Assembly (NCBI GenBank): GCA_016110215.1
Contig: JADWQD010000013.1
Location: 1,178,001 to 1,242,000, forward strand
Length of the DNA: 64,000 bases
DNA from: Capronia americana
Taxonomy: Eukaryota; Ascomycota; Eurotiomycetes; Chaetothyriales; Herpotrichiellaceae
Reading direction: 5' to 3'
Shown here: one piece after another, positions 21,440-32,315 of the stretch
How the letters are laid out: each line of letters begins with the position of its first letter
Numbering within the stretch: position 1 is the stretch's first letter
Translations under genes and position numbers: made by a program
Notes under the pieces: model-generated
Databases searched by the model: none
What the model was told of the DNA's origin: nothing
Seen by the model: only the letters and a program-made list of their open reading frames with translations

Positions 21440-22847
21440 ATGGTCTATACAGTTCGGTGGGGCATCCTCGGTAAGTTTTGAATTTCGAGGGGCTCGTCAA
21501 GGGCTCAGCACATTTTCAGCCTTGTGCGGCAATTTTGTGGACGTCGCTGACATGGGATCCTCCATTGTTTAGCCACTGGTTGGATTGCTGAAAGTCTGTA
21601 TCTCCTTGCATGATTCCATGTGAGTTGTCGAAAGTGTTGGTCCTGACAGCTGGAGCACGTAGAATTTGCCCGTGATCTCCTCATAGATCCGGAAACACGA
21701 AACACCGGAGACGTAGCCCACGTCGTGACGGCCATCGCATCGTCCTCAGGCAAAGACCGTGCTGACCAATTCCGTCGCAGTCTTCCCATCCCTGAGACGT
21801 GCGCGACTTACGGTTCGTATAAGGACCTTGTGGAAGACACGAGTGTCGACATTGTCTACGTCGCGAGTCCACATTCATATCACTTCCAACATACAATGCT
21901 GGCTCTCAAGGCCGGCAAACACGTCGTGTGTGAAAAGCCTCTGACCGTCAACGCAAGTCAGGCAACGGTTCTGTACAAAACGGCCAGGGAGAAGCAATTG
22001 TTCTTGCTGGATGCGGTTTGGACACGATACTTTCCCCTGAGCATTGAGATACGTGAGTCGATCCGTACAGGCGAGATCGGCGAAGTCCTCCGCGTCATAG
22101 CCGACACGTCTTTTGGCATCCATCCTGACATTGCTCTCCGAGAAACGCCTCGGAAGCTCACTCATCATCTCGCGGGTGGAGCTCTGTTGGAAAGTTCGTC
22201 CACACACACACCCCACCCGCCACGAGCTCGAAATCAGACACTAACATAAAACGGCGCATTCAGTTGGTATTTATTCTCTCACATGGGTGTTCCAGACCCT
22301 TTACCACACGCTGCCACGAGATCAACGCAAGCCACCGTCAAGCATCCTGTCATACATGAACAAGTATGACCCAACTGGGGTGGACCAGACCACCACCGTG
22401 CTGTTATCTTTTCCCACATCGACGCCTTCCAACCTTCCAAACAGCTCTTCTCACGGGGTAGCGATGACGGCGTTCGCCGTCGCCAGCGATCCTGATCAGA
22501 AGAACACCGCCGGGCCAGCAGTCCGCATCCAAGGTACACAAGGCGAGATCCAGGTTTATGGACCAGCATTCCAGCCCACCCGATACCGGGTGGTGCCATC
22601 CAAGCAAGGCGATCGACCCGTGACGGTCCGCGATGTTGATTTTACCTTTCCGGCGAATGGCCATGGCATGTTCTACGAGGCAGATGAGGCCGCGCGGTGC
22701 ATCAGAGATGGCAGGCTCGAGAGCGAGACCATGCCGTGGGACGAAAGCGTTCTCATCATGGAGGTAATGGACGAAGTGCGCAGACAAGGCGGGCTCAAGT
22801 ATCCAGACACCGTCGAGTCAGATATTGTCCCCCTCTCGGAAAGGTAA
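21440..22847 (+). CDS. Gfo/Idh/MocA-family dehydrogenase with a 21-nt micro-exon
   Basis: Exons: 21440-21470, 21573-21593, 21663-22193 and 22264-22847 (1167 nt, 388 residues). The Rossmann start WGILATGWIAE is split by two introns, the second exon being only 21 nt. The catalytic-type EKP motif is at 108-110 (K109), followed by LTVNA as in the dihydrodiol dehydrogenase / NADP D-xylose 1-dehydrogenase branch. The C-terminal half is the alpha/beta substrate domain. The intron after the micro-exon uses a weaker GTCTGT donor, but the obvious alternative GTGAGT reads into a stop. It probably oxidises an aldose or cyclic alcohol with NAD(P). It opens the metabolic cluster and is convergent with the transporter that follows. 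Confidence 0.82.
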
Positions 22848-23423
22848 ACAATTGCCAAGAGCGTTCTCCCGTTTTCAATATACGTGTCAGTTCCAAAAGG
22901 AGACCATGCGTACACCGTTGCGGAAGTATTTCCATGGGCCTCAAATATCGATCATCACCGTCCACTGCTTGGGTAAACCAGAGTCCAGGGGGTAATCGTA
23001 CACGTCATAGGCACAGACAACCACGGTGGGATAGAACAACAAAAGGCTCAAACCTCGATTGGCCATGTCCTCCTTCAGCTGAGCGATTAGAGAGAATGGG
23101 AATTGGCACAAAACTGGTGCAGTTAGGAACTGCCACAGGTCCGATCAGGTTAAAAGAGGTGAGGCCTGTGGCCGCACAGGTGTTATCAACCACGGTATAT
23201 CGACGCCCTTCCTCGCCAGAAAGTCTACATACAGACCAAAGAGTATTCTTTATTGATCTCAGCACCCGTGTCTCCCAAGCAATGCTCAATCGTCACAAAA
23301 CACAGCTGTTGCAGCCCTATTCTCGGTGCCCAGAAGGATTTGTCTCCATGATCCCGACGATCGGGTAGGTTGATGAAGGACAGATCGCAGCGTGCAAGGG
23401 TGCTATGGTGGCCCAGCCACAAG
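22848..23423. other. Convergent 3' intergenic region
   Basis: Lies between the stops of the Gfo/Idh gene and sugar transporter A and presumably holds both terminators. No coding signal is credible. Confidence 0.4.
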
Positions 23424-25142
23424 CTACTTCTCCTCGACCTGGACCACCACGGCTTTGTCACCGCCTTGGGCCTCCCGTATTTTGAGCTCCTCGGTCTCGT
23501 CCTTGGCCAATCGTGCGGCCTCCTTATAGCTCATCCCCTTGCCGGCGTGATACTTGATCTTGAACATGCGGTCAACCTCTTCCAAGGATAGGCCTTTGGT
23601 CTCGATGTAAAAGAACCAGACGATGGGGAACCAGGTAAAGTTGAGCACGGCGAAGATGATGTAAAACCTCCAGGAGATGTTGGCAATGGCGCTAGGGGTC
23701 ATGATCACCACCACGTACACGAACAGCCAGTTCGTGACCATGGCGGCGCTGTTGCCAATGCTGCGCATCCGCGACGAGTTGATTTCGGAGGGGTACAGGA
23801 ACGGAATTGCCAAGTAGGACAGGCCCTGCGATTGACGGCAAAGATGAGCATAATACCATACCATCAACCAAATGTTTGGGGAAGAGAGCTGGAAGGAGCC
23901 TTACGTAGAAGAGATGGTATCCAAACATGAACGACACAGCCATGGCGTAGCTCGCCTTTGTTCCAACGCCGAGGCCGATGGTGGTGAGAGTGAAGCAGAG
24001 ACCGCAGCCGATGGACCCAAAAAGCATGAGAGGAACGCGCCCGAAGCGATCAATCAGCAGCATGATCACCGATCCCCAAACGCAGAGAGAGATGAAGTCG
24101 ACCGCTGACAGGATCAAAGCGAGCCTGTTGCTGAAGCCAAAGGACTTGGTCAGGATCACCGGGAAATAGTAGACAACCTGTCGAGGTGTGGCGCCGCCAA
24201 CGTTAGCATTGCGGCTGTCCAAGGATGCACTACTGGCCTTTGGAGAAAGAGCCGTCTGGGGAGAAAGGGGTCGGTTCTGGATTTTTCGATGCTTACCACG
24301 TTGATGCCCCCCATTTGCTGGAAGACTGACGTGCCGGCGCCCAAGACAAGGCGGCGGAAGTTCTGTTGCTCTCCGCCAGAAAAGACTTCACGCCATCCAA
24401 CGGCTCCACCAGCTCTCTCGGCGGCAATGGCATCACTGATGATCTTCAGCTCGATCTTGACCGAGGGCTCTTCAGGATCTTGAGCGGCCAGGCGAGCCAG
24501 CACGACCTGCGCGTCTGCATGTCTCTCTTTGTAGCACAGCCATCGCGGGGATTCCACTGTGCAGTAGAGCAGCCCGAGGGTGACGAAAGCCCAGAAGCAC
24601 TGCATGGCGATGGGGAAGCGCCAGCTGACTTCGTTCGAATAGACGTAGGTCATGCCAAGATTGATCCAACTGGTCAGGTCGATCCCGAAGATGACCATGA
24701 CCATCTGAAGGGCGACCAGTTTGCCGCGGTGCTCGGGCTTGCTGGTCTCGGCCTGCCACATGGGCACGACGGCCGTGCTCTGCCCGATGCCCAAGCCTGC
24801 AACCACGCGGCCGACAATCATGTGCGCAAGGGAGAATGACGTGGCTTGCAACAGGCCACCGACGATGACGAAGACGCACGACATGGCGATCGACTTACGC
24901 CGGCCCAGCTTGTCGCCCAAATAGATGGAGATGATGGCGCCAATGATGCAACCGATATCATAGGTCGACACGATCTGGCCCTGGATGGTGGCATTCGGGT
25001 TCTTGAACTGGTGCGCGAACGTCGGGTCGTTCAAGATGCCGCCAAACACGCCCTGGTCCCAGCCGAACAGCATAAAGGAGAAGCCGCAGGTCATGGTGAT
25101 GGCGACGGTGAGGGCGCGGCCCCGCAGGGGAAATAGACCCAT
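23424..25142 (-). CDS. MFS sugar transporter A, three exons
   Basis: Exons in coding order: 25142-24297, 24177-23905 and 23825-23424 (1521 nt, 506 residues). Sugar-porter signatures are present: FGWDQGVFGG in TM1, the GDKLGRRKS loop between TM2 and TM3, ESPRWL after TM6, INVVVYYFPVI at TM7, RFGRVPL between TM8 and TM9, and ETKGLSLEEVD after TM12. The family is the 12-helix proton-coupled or facilitative hexose/pentose/polyol transporters of the plasma membrane. The ATG at 25142 is preferred; the frame extends upstream only to a GTG. It is divergent from the extended SDR gene, separated by 1.56 kb. The substrate is unknown but is probably that of the cluster. Confidence 0.87.
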
Positions 25143-26704
25143 GGTTGAAGACACGTCTGGTCCAAGTTGGCCTTGGCTTAGGGAGTCTCAACGACGGTCG
25201 CTGACAGAGTCTCAAGGGGGATCGAGATGAGAGAGGGTGGTGGTGAGGAGAGTAACAAGGAATAGAGGCTGGGTTGAGTCGACGGGAGAAAGGCTCTGTC
25301 CCATATACTCCCGCCATGTCATTATGCTGCAGTGTACTGTGTTGATAAGTCACCCCGGGTGCCCATTTCTCCCCACGGGGGAGCCCCGTAAAAACCTACT
25401 GTCTGTTTGTACCCCAGGAAGACAAGTGGTCCAAAGACATCTGGTCTTCCATTGATCGGGAACACACCCGGCCCCGATGGAACGTGGGCAACGTCACGCA
25501 AGGGCCTTCCAATGCGTACTCCCCCGCTGCAAGGCTCGACTTGGGAATCCTTGAGCCGCGCTTGAACAGCCATACACCCTGGCCAATCGAGGGTTCGGCT
25601 ACTCTCTGTACGGGAATGCACCTTTAACCCAAGTAGCCGGCCATGACCTCGCGGGCTTCACTGAGTACAAGTATGTGACTTCGCTCGACGTTGGCGCTGG
25701 CTCGGGAAACTGGAACAGCTCGGTCTACACTATAATAGCCGGAAAAGAGCCCGGCCCAGCTAGCACCCCTGAATAGGTCGGTTGGACAAAGATGCTCGAT
25801 GCGCCCCACTGGACCAGGAAATCGATTCCCGGCCTGCAAGTAATTGGAGGAGCCTGATTCGGGCCGCCGCCCCGGAAACCCTCCGCAAGTGTTGTAGCTC
25901 TCTGCCAAAGACGTCGCAAACGCATCTGCAATTAGGAACTTGTGTGACTCGCACAACCTAGCCCTGTCTGGACTTTCGCTGATATTGTCGGACTTGTACT
26001 CGTGCATGTGCTCGTGGCGATCGTCAAAACGACTGGGAAAAGATGCAAGGTAAATGGTTTCCACGTGTGCTTCTCCAACCACCTACCGTTGACGATCCCT
26101 CTATGACGCCCGGTTCATCTCTGTTCCTAGGACGCGCATCGAGTTGATCTCAACAGTGATCCCGCCGGGCCAGTCCAAGGCTAGGGCTTGACGTAGAGAA
26201 AGCTAGTGAGTCATGGTAAGGATAAGGTCCGCGAGTCAGCTAAGCAGCCGTAGATCGAAGCGACCGAGGAATGAATAGTTGACTGGTGGAGGAGTTTGGC
26301 GGCATAACCACCGCCACGTCTCTGATCTGGTGAGCCTGGATCAGAGCTGTTAGAGCGGAGAAAATTGGCTCGCACAGTCGCAGTTAGTAGCTCTCGAGAA
26401 CCGCGTGATAGTCAGTAACCGACTTGTGTGCTGTGATCGAGATCCTTCTCAGCGTAGAGTTCGTGTTCGTGTGCCTTGAATACTGCTGTAGTGAGACCCT
26501 GCGTGACGCCCGGCTCTCTCCACCTACGGGCATGCCCAAAGGGGTTTGGAACAACGGCATTGCAGGGTGCCGGCTCGTACCCTCAAGGCCCAAATCTCGA
26601 GGTTTCTAAAACTAAGGTTTAAAATAGATTTTATCTCACCATTTGACCAGTCGCTCGTGGACAGGCGAGTATTGAGACAATTGAAGCCACCTTTGCCCGT
26701 CGTC
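25143..26704. other. Long divergent intergenic region
   Basis: Holds the promoters of transporter A (-) and the extended SDR (+). A TATATGG box lies at 25301-25307 on the minus strand, 159 bp above the transporter start. A 152-codon minus frame at 25624-26082 has no family signature and is not annotated as a gene. Confidence 0.4.
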
Positions 26705-28116
26705 ATGGCGGTTAAAGTGTTCATGTACGATGCCAACGTATTGCGAGAGCGGAGATGGTGCCAGCTGACCGTGATCTAGCACAGGTAGCACCGGCTACAT
26801 AGGTGGCGACGCTTTGTACGCACTGAACCAGAAACACCCAGGATGGGAATACTGTGAGTTTGCAGAATTAGCAGGACCTAGTTCTCTTCCCGGGCTCAAG
26901 TCCAGCTATGTCTCCTTGCCACGGGTTTGACGTGCCCGGTGTCTTGTTCTTGGTCGATATGAAACCCAAAATAACGCTCCCACCATTGCTATCGGCGGCT
27001 GACATTACCCAAGGCGCCCTCATCAGGACGCAGGCGAAGGCCAATCAAGTCCAACAGCAGTATCCCAAACTCCGCGTCGTTCTGGGTGATCTGGACGACT
27101 CGGCCGTGCTGCAGGAGGAGAGTGCAAAGGCTGATATCGTCCTGCGTGAGTTCCAGTGTCCTCGACACAGATCAGACGATGGTTTGACGAGCCTTCAACC
27201 CACTAGACACTGCAGATGCTTCGGATCACGAAGGTGCGGCTAGAGCCATTGCGGTCGGTCTGGCCGAAGGACATACGTCCGCCAACCCCGGATTTTGGCT
27301 GCATACCGGTGGTACCGGCATTTTGACCTATGAAGATTCCAAGAACAATCGACTGGGAGAGTGGTCGACCAAAGAATACAACGATCTCAGCGGAGTCGAC
27401 GAGCTGACCCACCTCCCTGATGATGCCTTCCATCGTAACGTCGACAAGATCGTCCTCGAAACCGGAAGCAAACACGCTGACAGTGTCAAGACGGCGCTGG
27501 TTTGCCCGCCCACCATTTACGGTACGTGAGCGGTTCAGGAGCAGATTGGAGTCCTCCAGTTCTTCCTGAGATAGGGTAAACTAACCCGTGGCTGGTTTTG
27601 CCCTTAGGCAACGGGCGGGGTCCCGTCTCCGAGCGCTCTCGCCAGGTCTATGAAATGACCAAGGTCATCTTACAGAAGGGGTACACGCCGATTGTGGGGG
27701 CAGGAAAAGCACGCTGGAATCACGTCCACGTCTACGACCTGTCCGCTGCCTTTGTCCTCCTCTCCGAAGCGGCCGTGACTAGGAACCTGTCCGATGAAAT
27801 CTGGGGTGCCAAGGGCTATCATCTGTGCGAGAACGGCGAACATATGTGGGCCGACTTGGCCCGGAAGATATCGTCGATCGCAGCGGACAAAGGCTACATT
27901 TCAGGCAACCCTGCAGAGAAGCGACTCACTAAGGAAGAGGCGCTCGAGGTAGCAGGCTTCGAGGCAGTGAGCTGGGGTTGGAACTCGCGAGGAAAGGCCG
28001 AACGATTGAGGAAGTTTCTGGCCTGGGAGCCCAAGGAGAAGAGCATTGAGGAGGAGGCGGACGGCATACTTGAGGCGGAGAGGTCGAGATTGCAGGGCAA
28101 ACTGCCGTCAGCTTGA
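26705..28116 (+). CDS. Extended SDR / NAD-dependent epimerase-like oxidoreductase, five exons
   Basis: Exons: 26705-26724, 26780-26853, 27014-27145, 27216-27521 and 27608-28116 (1041 nt, 346 residues). The first exon is only 20 nt and ends inside the nucleotide-binding motif, which reads TGSTGYIGG after splicing at CTAG. Other landmarks are GDLDDSAVL, TGGTGIL, the VCPPTIYG turn typical of extended SDRs, and WNHVHVYDLSAAF. At the usual YxxxK position the protein has HRNVDK, so the canonical tyrosine is replaced by His, as in a fungal NmrA/epimerase-like subgroup. It may be a catalytically atypical oxidoreductase. Cofactor is likely NAD(P). The substrate is unknown. Confidence 0.8.
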
Positions 28117-28598
28117 TCAGAGGCGGATGGAACCTCGATTTGAGGAAGGCACTTAAACACTAGAGAAACATGCGGCGAAGACCCCAACATATCCTCCCTT
28201 TCCACCTGTCATGCAATGATGCTCAGGGTCCGTGGCGTCAGGATTCTGACAACTCAAGGTTCTCTGGGATCGAGGAACCGATATGAATGTGCCCTGTTAG
28301 CTACTATCAACGGTTCTGCCTCCGTCTAGCCGTTTGTCCTGATCAGTTCCGGAGAGAACAGTGCAATAGACACCCGTTGCCCCTCACATGGTCTGCCCCA
28401 GCAAAAGGCAGCTGCGCACTGAGGAGTGGGTCAAATTGCGCGAGAGGCAAAATCAGGTTCTCGGGTAGTTTCTTGCGCACCGAGCACGGGGCTCTGGATA
28501 CTCGCTGCCAGACTGAGAATGGTATTGAACCGATGTTCGCTCGAAGACCATTTTGCTGCAGTCAATAGCAGCGGGGCGGCAAGGAAATCGCTTCATCA
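28117..28598. other. Convergent intergenic region
   Basis: Separates the stops of the extended SDR (+) and the rhamnose-dehydrogenase-like SDR (-). No gene seen. Confidence 0.4.
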
Positions 28599-29381
28599 TT
28601 ACTCATAATGGGTTGATGCACCGCCGTCTACCAACAGATACTGGCCCGTGACGTATGAGCTGAGATCACTGGCGAAAAAGACGGCGGCGCCAGCAACGTC
28701 CTCGGGAGTGCCTAGTCGACCCAGCGCTGCCTTGCCCGCCATCACTTCGCGCTGGTTGCCATGGTCCAAGTGGGACTTGTTCATGGCGGTCTCGATGGTG
28801 CCGGGACAGATACTGTTGAAGCGGATGCCGTGTTTGCCTAGGGCGCTGGCACAAGCGACAGTCATGCCCAGGATGGCCGCCTTGGTGGGCGCGTAGTGCG
28901 TCAACGCTGACGAGCCCTGGACCGCGGTGATGGAGGCGATGGACACGACACTGCCGCCTGTCCCTTGCGCCACCATCTGCTTCGTCACCGCCTGCGTGAG
29001 CATGTACGCGGCCGTGAAGTTGACCGCCATGTGTCGCTCCAGCAAGGCCTGTGTCACATTGTGGAAATCGGAGAATGTGCAGATGCCCGCATTGTTGATC
29101 AGGGCGTCGAGCCGGCCGAGACTGCCCACGGCCTCGGCCACCAAGTTTGCCGGCGTCTCAGGCAGGACCACGTCGCCGCTGAAGGAGGTGTGACGAAGCG
29201 ATGGATCGATCGAGTGCAGTTCGGCTTGCAGCGCGCCGATATCAGAGGTCGTCTGTTCGGTCCCCAAGTGGTGCAGGACAAGACCAGCACCTTGTCGAGC
29301 ACACGCGAGTGCGGTAGTCCGTCCAATTCCCTGCGATGCCCCCGTGATAGCAATGACTTTGTTGCGTAGTATTCCAGCCAT
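28599..29381 (-). CDS. Classical SDR, L-rhamnose 1-dehydrogenase-like
   Basis: A single-exon 260-residue protein. Cofactor motif TGASQGIG is at 13-20, NNAG at 96-99, and the catalytic triad is S150, Y163, K167 (THYAPTKAAI). The start (MAGILRNKVIAITGASQGIG), the NAGICTFSDF stretch and the C-terminal YVTGQYLLVDGGA resemble fungal L-rhamnose 1-dehydrogenases and related aldose dehydrogenases, which make the sugar lactone as the first step of the non-phosphorylating rhamnose route. That specificity is inferred from similarity in overall sequence; many SDRs look alike. The H39-L-G region, with no acidic residue at the end of beta-2, leaves NAD versus NADP open. Confidence 0.72.
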   Translation of the reverse strand: MAGILRNKVIAITGASQGIGRTTALACARQGAGLVLHHLGTEQTTSDIGALQAELHSIDPSLRHTSFSGDVVLPETPANLVAEAVGSLGRLDALINNAGICTFSDFHNVTQALLERHMAVNFTAAYMLTQAVTKQMVAQGTGGSVVSIASITAVQGSSALTHYAPTKAAILGMTVACASALGKHGIRFNSICPGTIETAMNKSHLDHGNQREVMAGKAALGRLGTPEDVAGAAVFFASDLSSYVTGQYLLVDGGASTHYE

Positions 29382-30182
29382 CGTTGGGGGTTGAATGTGT
29401 TCTGTGACTGCAGTAGGAAAGAGAGTTTTGCCCGGGAAGGGTCACTGCTGGAAGATTTGTAAACCCTCTCAAGTTGGCTCGAGAGCTCGAAGAGAAGTAT
29501 TCTCTATACCCCATCGTATTGCCTGTCCGTGTTTCGACGGTACGATACCGCTACTTTACCGGGTTCCCCTTCACACTCAAACAGGCCATCGCTAAACTCA
29601 TGGTCGCAGAGCCGGGCTTGGGATTTGCAACGCCTCACCCGCATGCACCGGGAGCCTGGGCGTGCGGGACCCATAAAGGCGAAATCGGTCGGTCATACTC
29701 CGTACCGCAGCAATTACTCCGGTGTCTCGTTCTCGCCATCGGGCAATTCTCAATACACCGCACTACTCGGCAATCCAGGGGCTCTCGGTGCTTAGGGAAT
29801 GTGAGGTCTCGAGTCGGTCGGTCCGATTTTGACTTTGGACTTGGGTCGTCGAGACCCTTGGGGAGCTGTTCCCATGTTTTTGGCCCTCTTTGTTTGCTGG
29901 ACGGTCCGATCCCAGAGATGCAAACCTGACCACATCAGCGTGGGAACAGAAGCCGCGGAGAGCACCAGGACAGTCTTGATGAGGTTCGAGCAAAGACAGT
30001 TTATTGGGGTCTTTGGACGAGCATCCGATCCTCAGATTGCCGGCCCTGGGAGAGGTAGGGATGGACGCAATCTCCCACACTTGATTGCGGAGGTCTTGCG
30101 ACAGGCCACATATTCTGTACAGAAAAGGCAGATATCAACAATATGCCCGGTTCGTGTACACCTCTCGGTGCATACGTCCGGA
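29382..30182. other. Intergenic between two minus-strand cluster genes
   Basis: About 800 bp. It includes the promoter of the SDR (TATAGAG on the minus strand near 29500). A plus-strand frame from 29829 mostly overlaps the transketolase antisense and is rejected. Confidence 0.4.
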
Positions 30183-32315
30183 CTACTTGAGCAACCTCCA
30201 TCTTGCTCGGCCCTTGCCTGCTTTGCTTCTATCCAGCATCTTCTTCACCTTCTTCACAATCCCGGCATCGTCGATGCCGAACCGCCTGAAGTTTTCAAGG
30301 CCCGCACCGGAATATCCAAAGCCATCCATCGCCACACTCGCTGTACAGAATCTTGCCCACATGCTACTGACATAAGCCTCGACGCTGACCAGATGCTCCG
30401 CCATACCGAGCACTTCGTCCTGGTATGTCTCGGGTTGGGCCTCGAACAAACTGATGCACGGCATGCTGACAACACGCGTCGAGATGCCGTGTTGCTCGGT
30501 CAGTTGCTTCGCGGCCGCTACGGCGAATTGCAATTCGGAGCCGCATGAGACGAGCGTGACGGTGGCGTCGCGCTGCTCGACGACAACGTACCCGCCCCGA
30601 ACAACTTTGGTCCGATCCGTGTTGGGAATCGCGGTGATTGCCGGGTCCCGGGCCAGCGAGATGATGACAGACGAATCCTTGGTCGCAGGTCCTAGAGCGG
30701 CCAACCAGGCACCAGTCACTTCCTCGGCGTCCGAGGGTCGAATATACGCCAGATGTGGCATTGCCCGGTACAGGGAGTCGAGCTCAACAGGCTGGTGGGT
30801 TGGGCCGTTCTGGCCTTCGCCGATCGAGTCATGGGTGGCGACATGGATCACTTTGAGGTGGCTCAGTGCACCCATGCGCACGCCAGGCGCCGCGTACAGA
30901 TAGAACATGAAGAAGGTCGCGGTGATGGGGATGATGGTACCAGGAGCGTATGCTGCAAGTCCGTTCGAGATAGACGCCATGGCGTGTTCCCGGATGCCGT
31001 AGCGAATGACGCGGCCCTCTGGCTGTGCCGCAGAGAAGATCCGAGGTGTCTGGTCGCCCATCTGATTGCTGTTCCATAGATCGGCACCACCAGCGACGAG
31101 GTGAGGGATATGTGACATGAGGGCGTTAAAGACCGTGCCGTTGAACTGTCGGGTGGCTTGGATGGTCTCAGGGACTTGAAGAGAGGAGAGAATGGCCTCG
31201 TAGTCAATTTTGCCGTCCATGCGGTCGGAGAGGAGTTGAGCTTCCGTGGGGTAGGCCTTGCTGTAGGACGCCAGGAGAGCGTTCCAGTCATCTTCAAGCC
31301 TTTGGCCTTGGACCACACACCAAGCGAGGTACGACTTCGTCTGTTCCGAGAGAGTGTGTGTGGTTACAATGTCGCCAGGAGCGTACAGGGCGGCATCGGC
31401 GTCGCTGTAGGTCCCGTGGTGCGACTTGAAAGTGCCTGCGGTGGAAGTACCGTAGCCGATTGTGGTGCGGATGTTGATAAAGGTCGGTTTGCCCTGGGTA
31501 GACCGGGCGAGCTTCAGCGCCGAGACAATATCGTCGACCGAGCGATCGCCCGTGAAAACGTCGATGACATTCCAGCCAATCGCTCGCATTTTGGCATTGG
31601 TGTCTTCAGACACGATCCAGTCCAGAGGACCATCACAGGTGACCTGGTTATTGTCGTAGCACAAAACAAGATTGTCCAGCTTGAGGTGACCTGCTAGGGC
31701 CATGGCCTCCTGGGCGACACCTTCCTGGAGGCACCCATCGCCCGTAGTGCAGTAGATCCGAGCACGGATGACTTCGTGGCCCGGCTTGTTAAAGGTTGCT
31801 GCCAGTTGTTTCGAAGCAATAGCGAGGCCTACTGCATTAGCCACCCCTTGGCCGAGCGGCCCCGTGGTGACTTCGATGCCGGGGACGTCGAGTTCCGGAT
31901 GGCCATGGCAGATTGTGGCCCTCCAGTTGCCAGTCACTAGGTCGACTGCTTTCGCCGAGCCGTACAGCTTCACCTCGTCTAAAGTCATATGGGGATACCC
32001 GCTGACATGTAACATGGTGTAGTGGAACATGGCAGCATGGCCATTGGACAGCACGAATCGATCGCGATCGAACCATGCGGCGTTCTTTGGGTTGTATCTC
32101 ATGGTATGGCGCCACAGTGCGACTCCCAGCGGTGCCATGCCAATCGCGGAGCCTCCATGGCCACCTCCATTCTGTCGACATACATCGATGATGAATTTCC
32201 GAATGTCACGCACTGCTTGCTCATCGTCGGCCAAGATGGGTGTAGCGAGGGGAGGACACTTCACAGCGGAGCCGCCGTTGACCGCGGCGGAATGTGCGTC
32301 TGGGATGCTGGGCAT
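30183..32315 (-). CDS. Transketolase / dihydroxyacetone-synthase-like enzyme
   Basis: A single-exon 710-residue protein from the ATG at 32315; the frame extends upstream only to a GTG. Transketolase domains are in the usual order. These are a TPP-pyrophosphate domain with HGGSAIGMAPLGVALW, HGHPE, GPLGQGVANAVGLA and GDG at 192-194 with NN at 222-223; a pyrimidine domain with RYGIREHAMASISNGLA and ATHDSIGEGQNGPTHQPVE; and a C-terminal domain. The family moves two-carbon ketol units between a ketose and an aldose; the dihydroxyacetone synthase subfamily uses formaldehyde as acceptor. The C-terminus ends LLK and shows no clear peroxisomal SKL-type signal. Housekeeping transketolase should exist elsewhere in the genome, so this is likely a pathway-dedicated paralogue. 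Confidence 0.87.
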   Translation of the reverse strand: MPSIPDAHSAAVNGGSAVKCPPLATPILADDEQAVRDIRKFIIDVCRQNGGGHGGSAIGMAPLGVALWRHTMRYNPKNAAWFDRDRFVLSNGHAAMFHYTMLHVSGYPHMTLDEVKLYGSAKAVDLVTGNWRATICHGHPELDVPGIEVTTGPLGQGVANAVGLAIASKQLAATFNKPGHEVIRARIYCTTGDGCLQEGVAQEAMALAGHLKLDNLVLCYDNNQVTCDGPLDWIVSEDTNAKMRAIGWNVIDVFTGDRSVDDIVSALKLARSTQGKPTFINIRTTIGYGTSTAGTFKSHHGTYSDADAALYAPGDIVTTHTLSEQTKSYLAWCVVQGQRLEDDWNALLASYSKAYPTEAQLLSDRMDGKIDYEAILSSLQVPETIQATRQFNGTVFNALMSHIPHLVAGGADLWNSNQMGDQTPRIFSAAQPEGRVIRYGIREHAMASISNGLAAYAPGTIIPITATFFMFYLYAAPGVRMGALSHLKVIHVATHDSIGEGQNGPTHQPVELDSLYRAMPHLAYIRPSDAEEVTGAWLAALGPATKDSSVIISLARDPAITAIPNTDRTKVVRGGYVVVEQRDATVTLVSCGSELQFAVAAAKQLTEQHGISTRVVSMPCISLFEAQPETYQDEVLGMAEHLVSVEAYVSSMWARFCTASVAMDGFGYSGAGLENFRRFGIDDAGIVKKVKKMLDRSKAGKGRARWRLLK

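Noticed and set aside
25624..26082. 152-codon minus frame in the transporter/SDR intergenic region
   Set aside because: No motif, no hydrophobic or helical pattern, and GC-driven openness; not distinguishable from chance.
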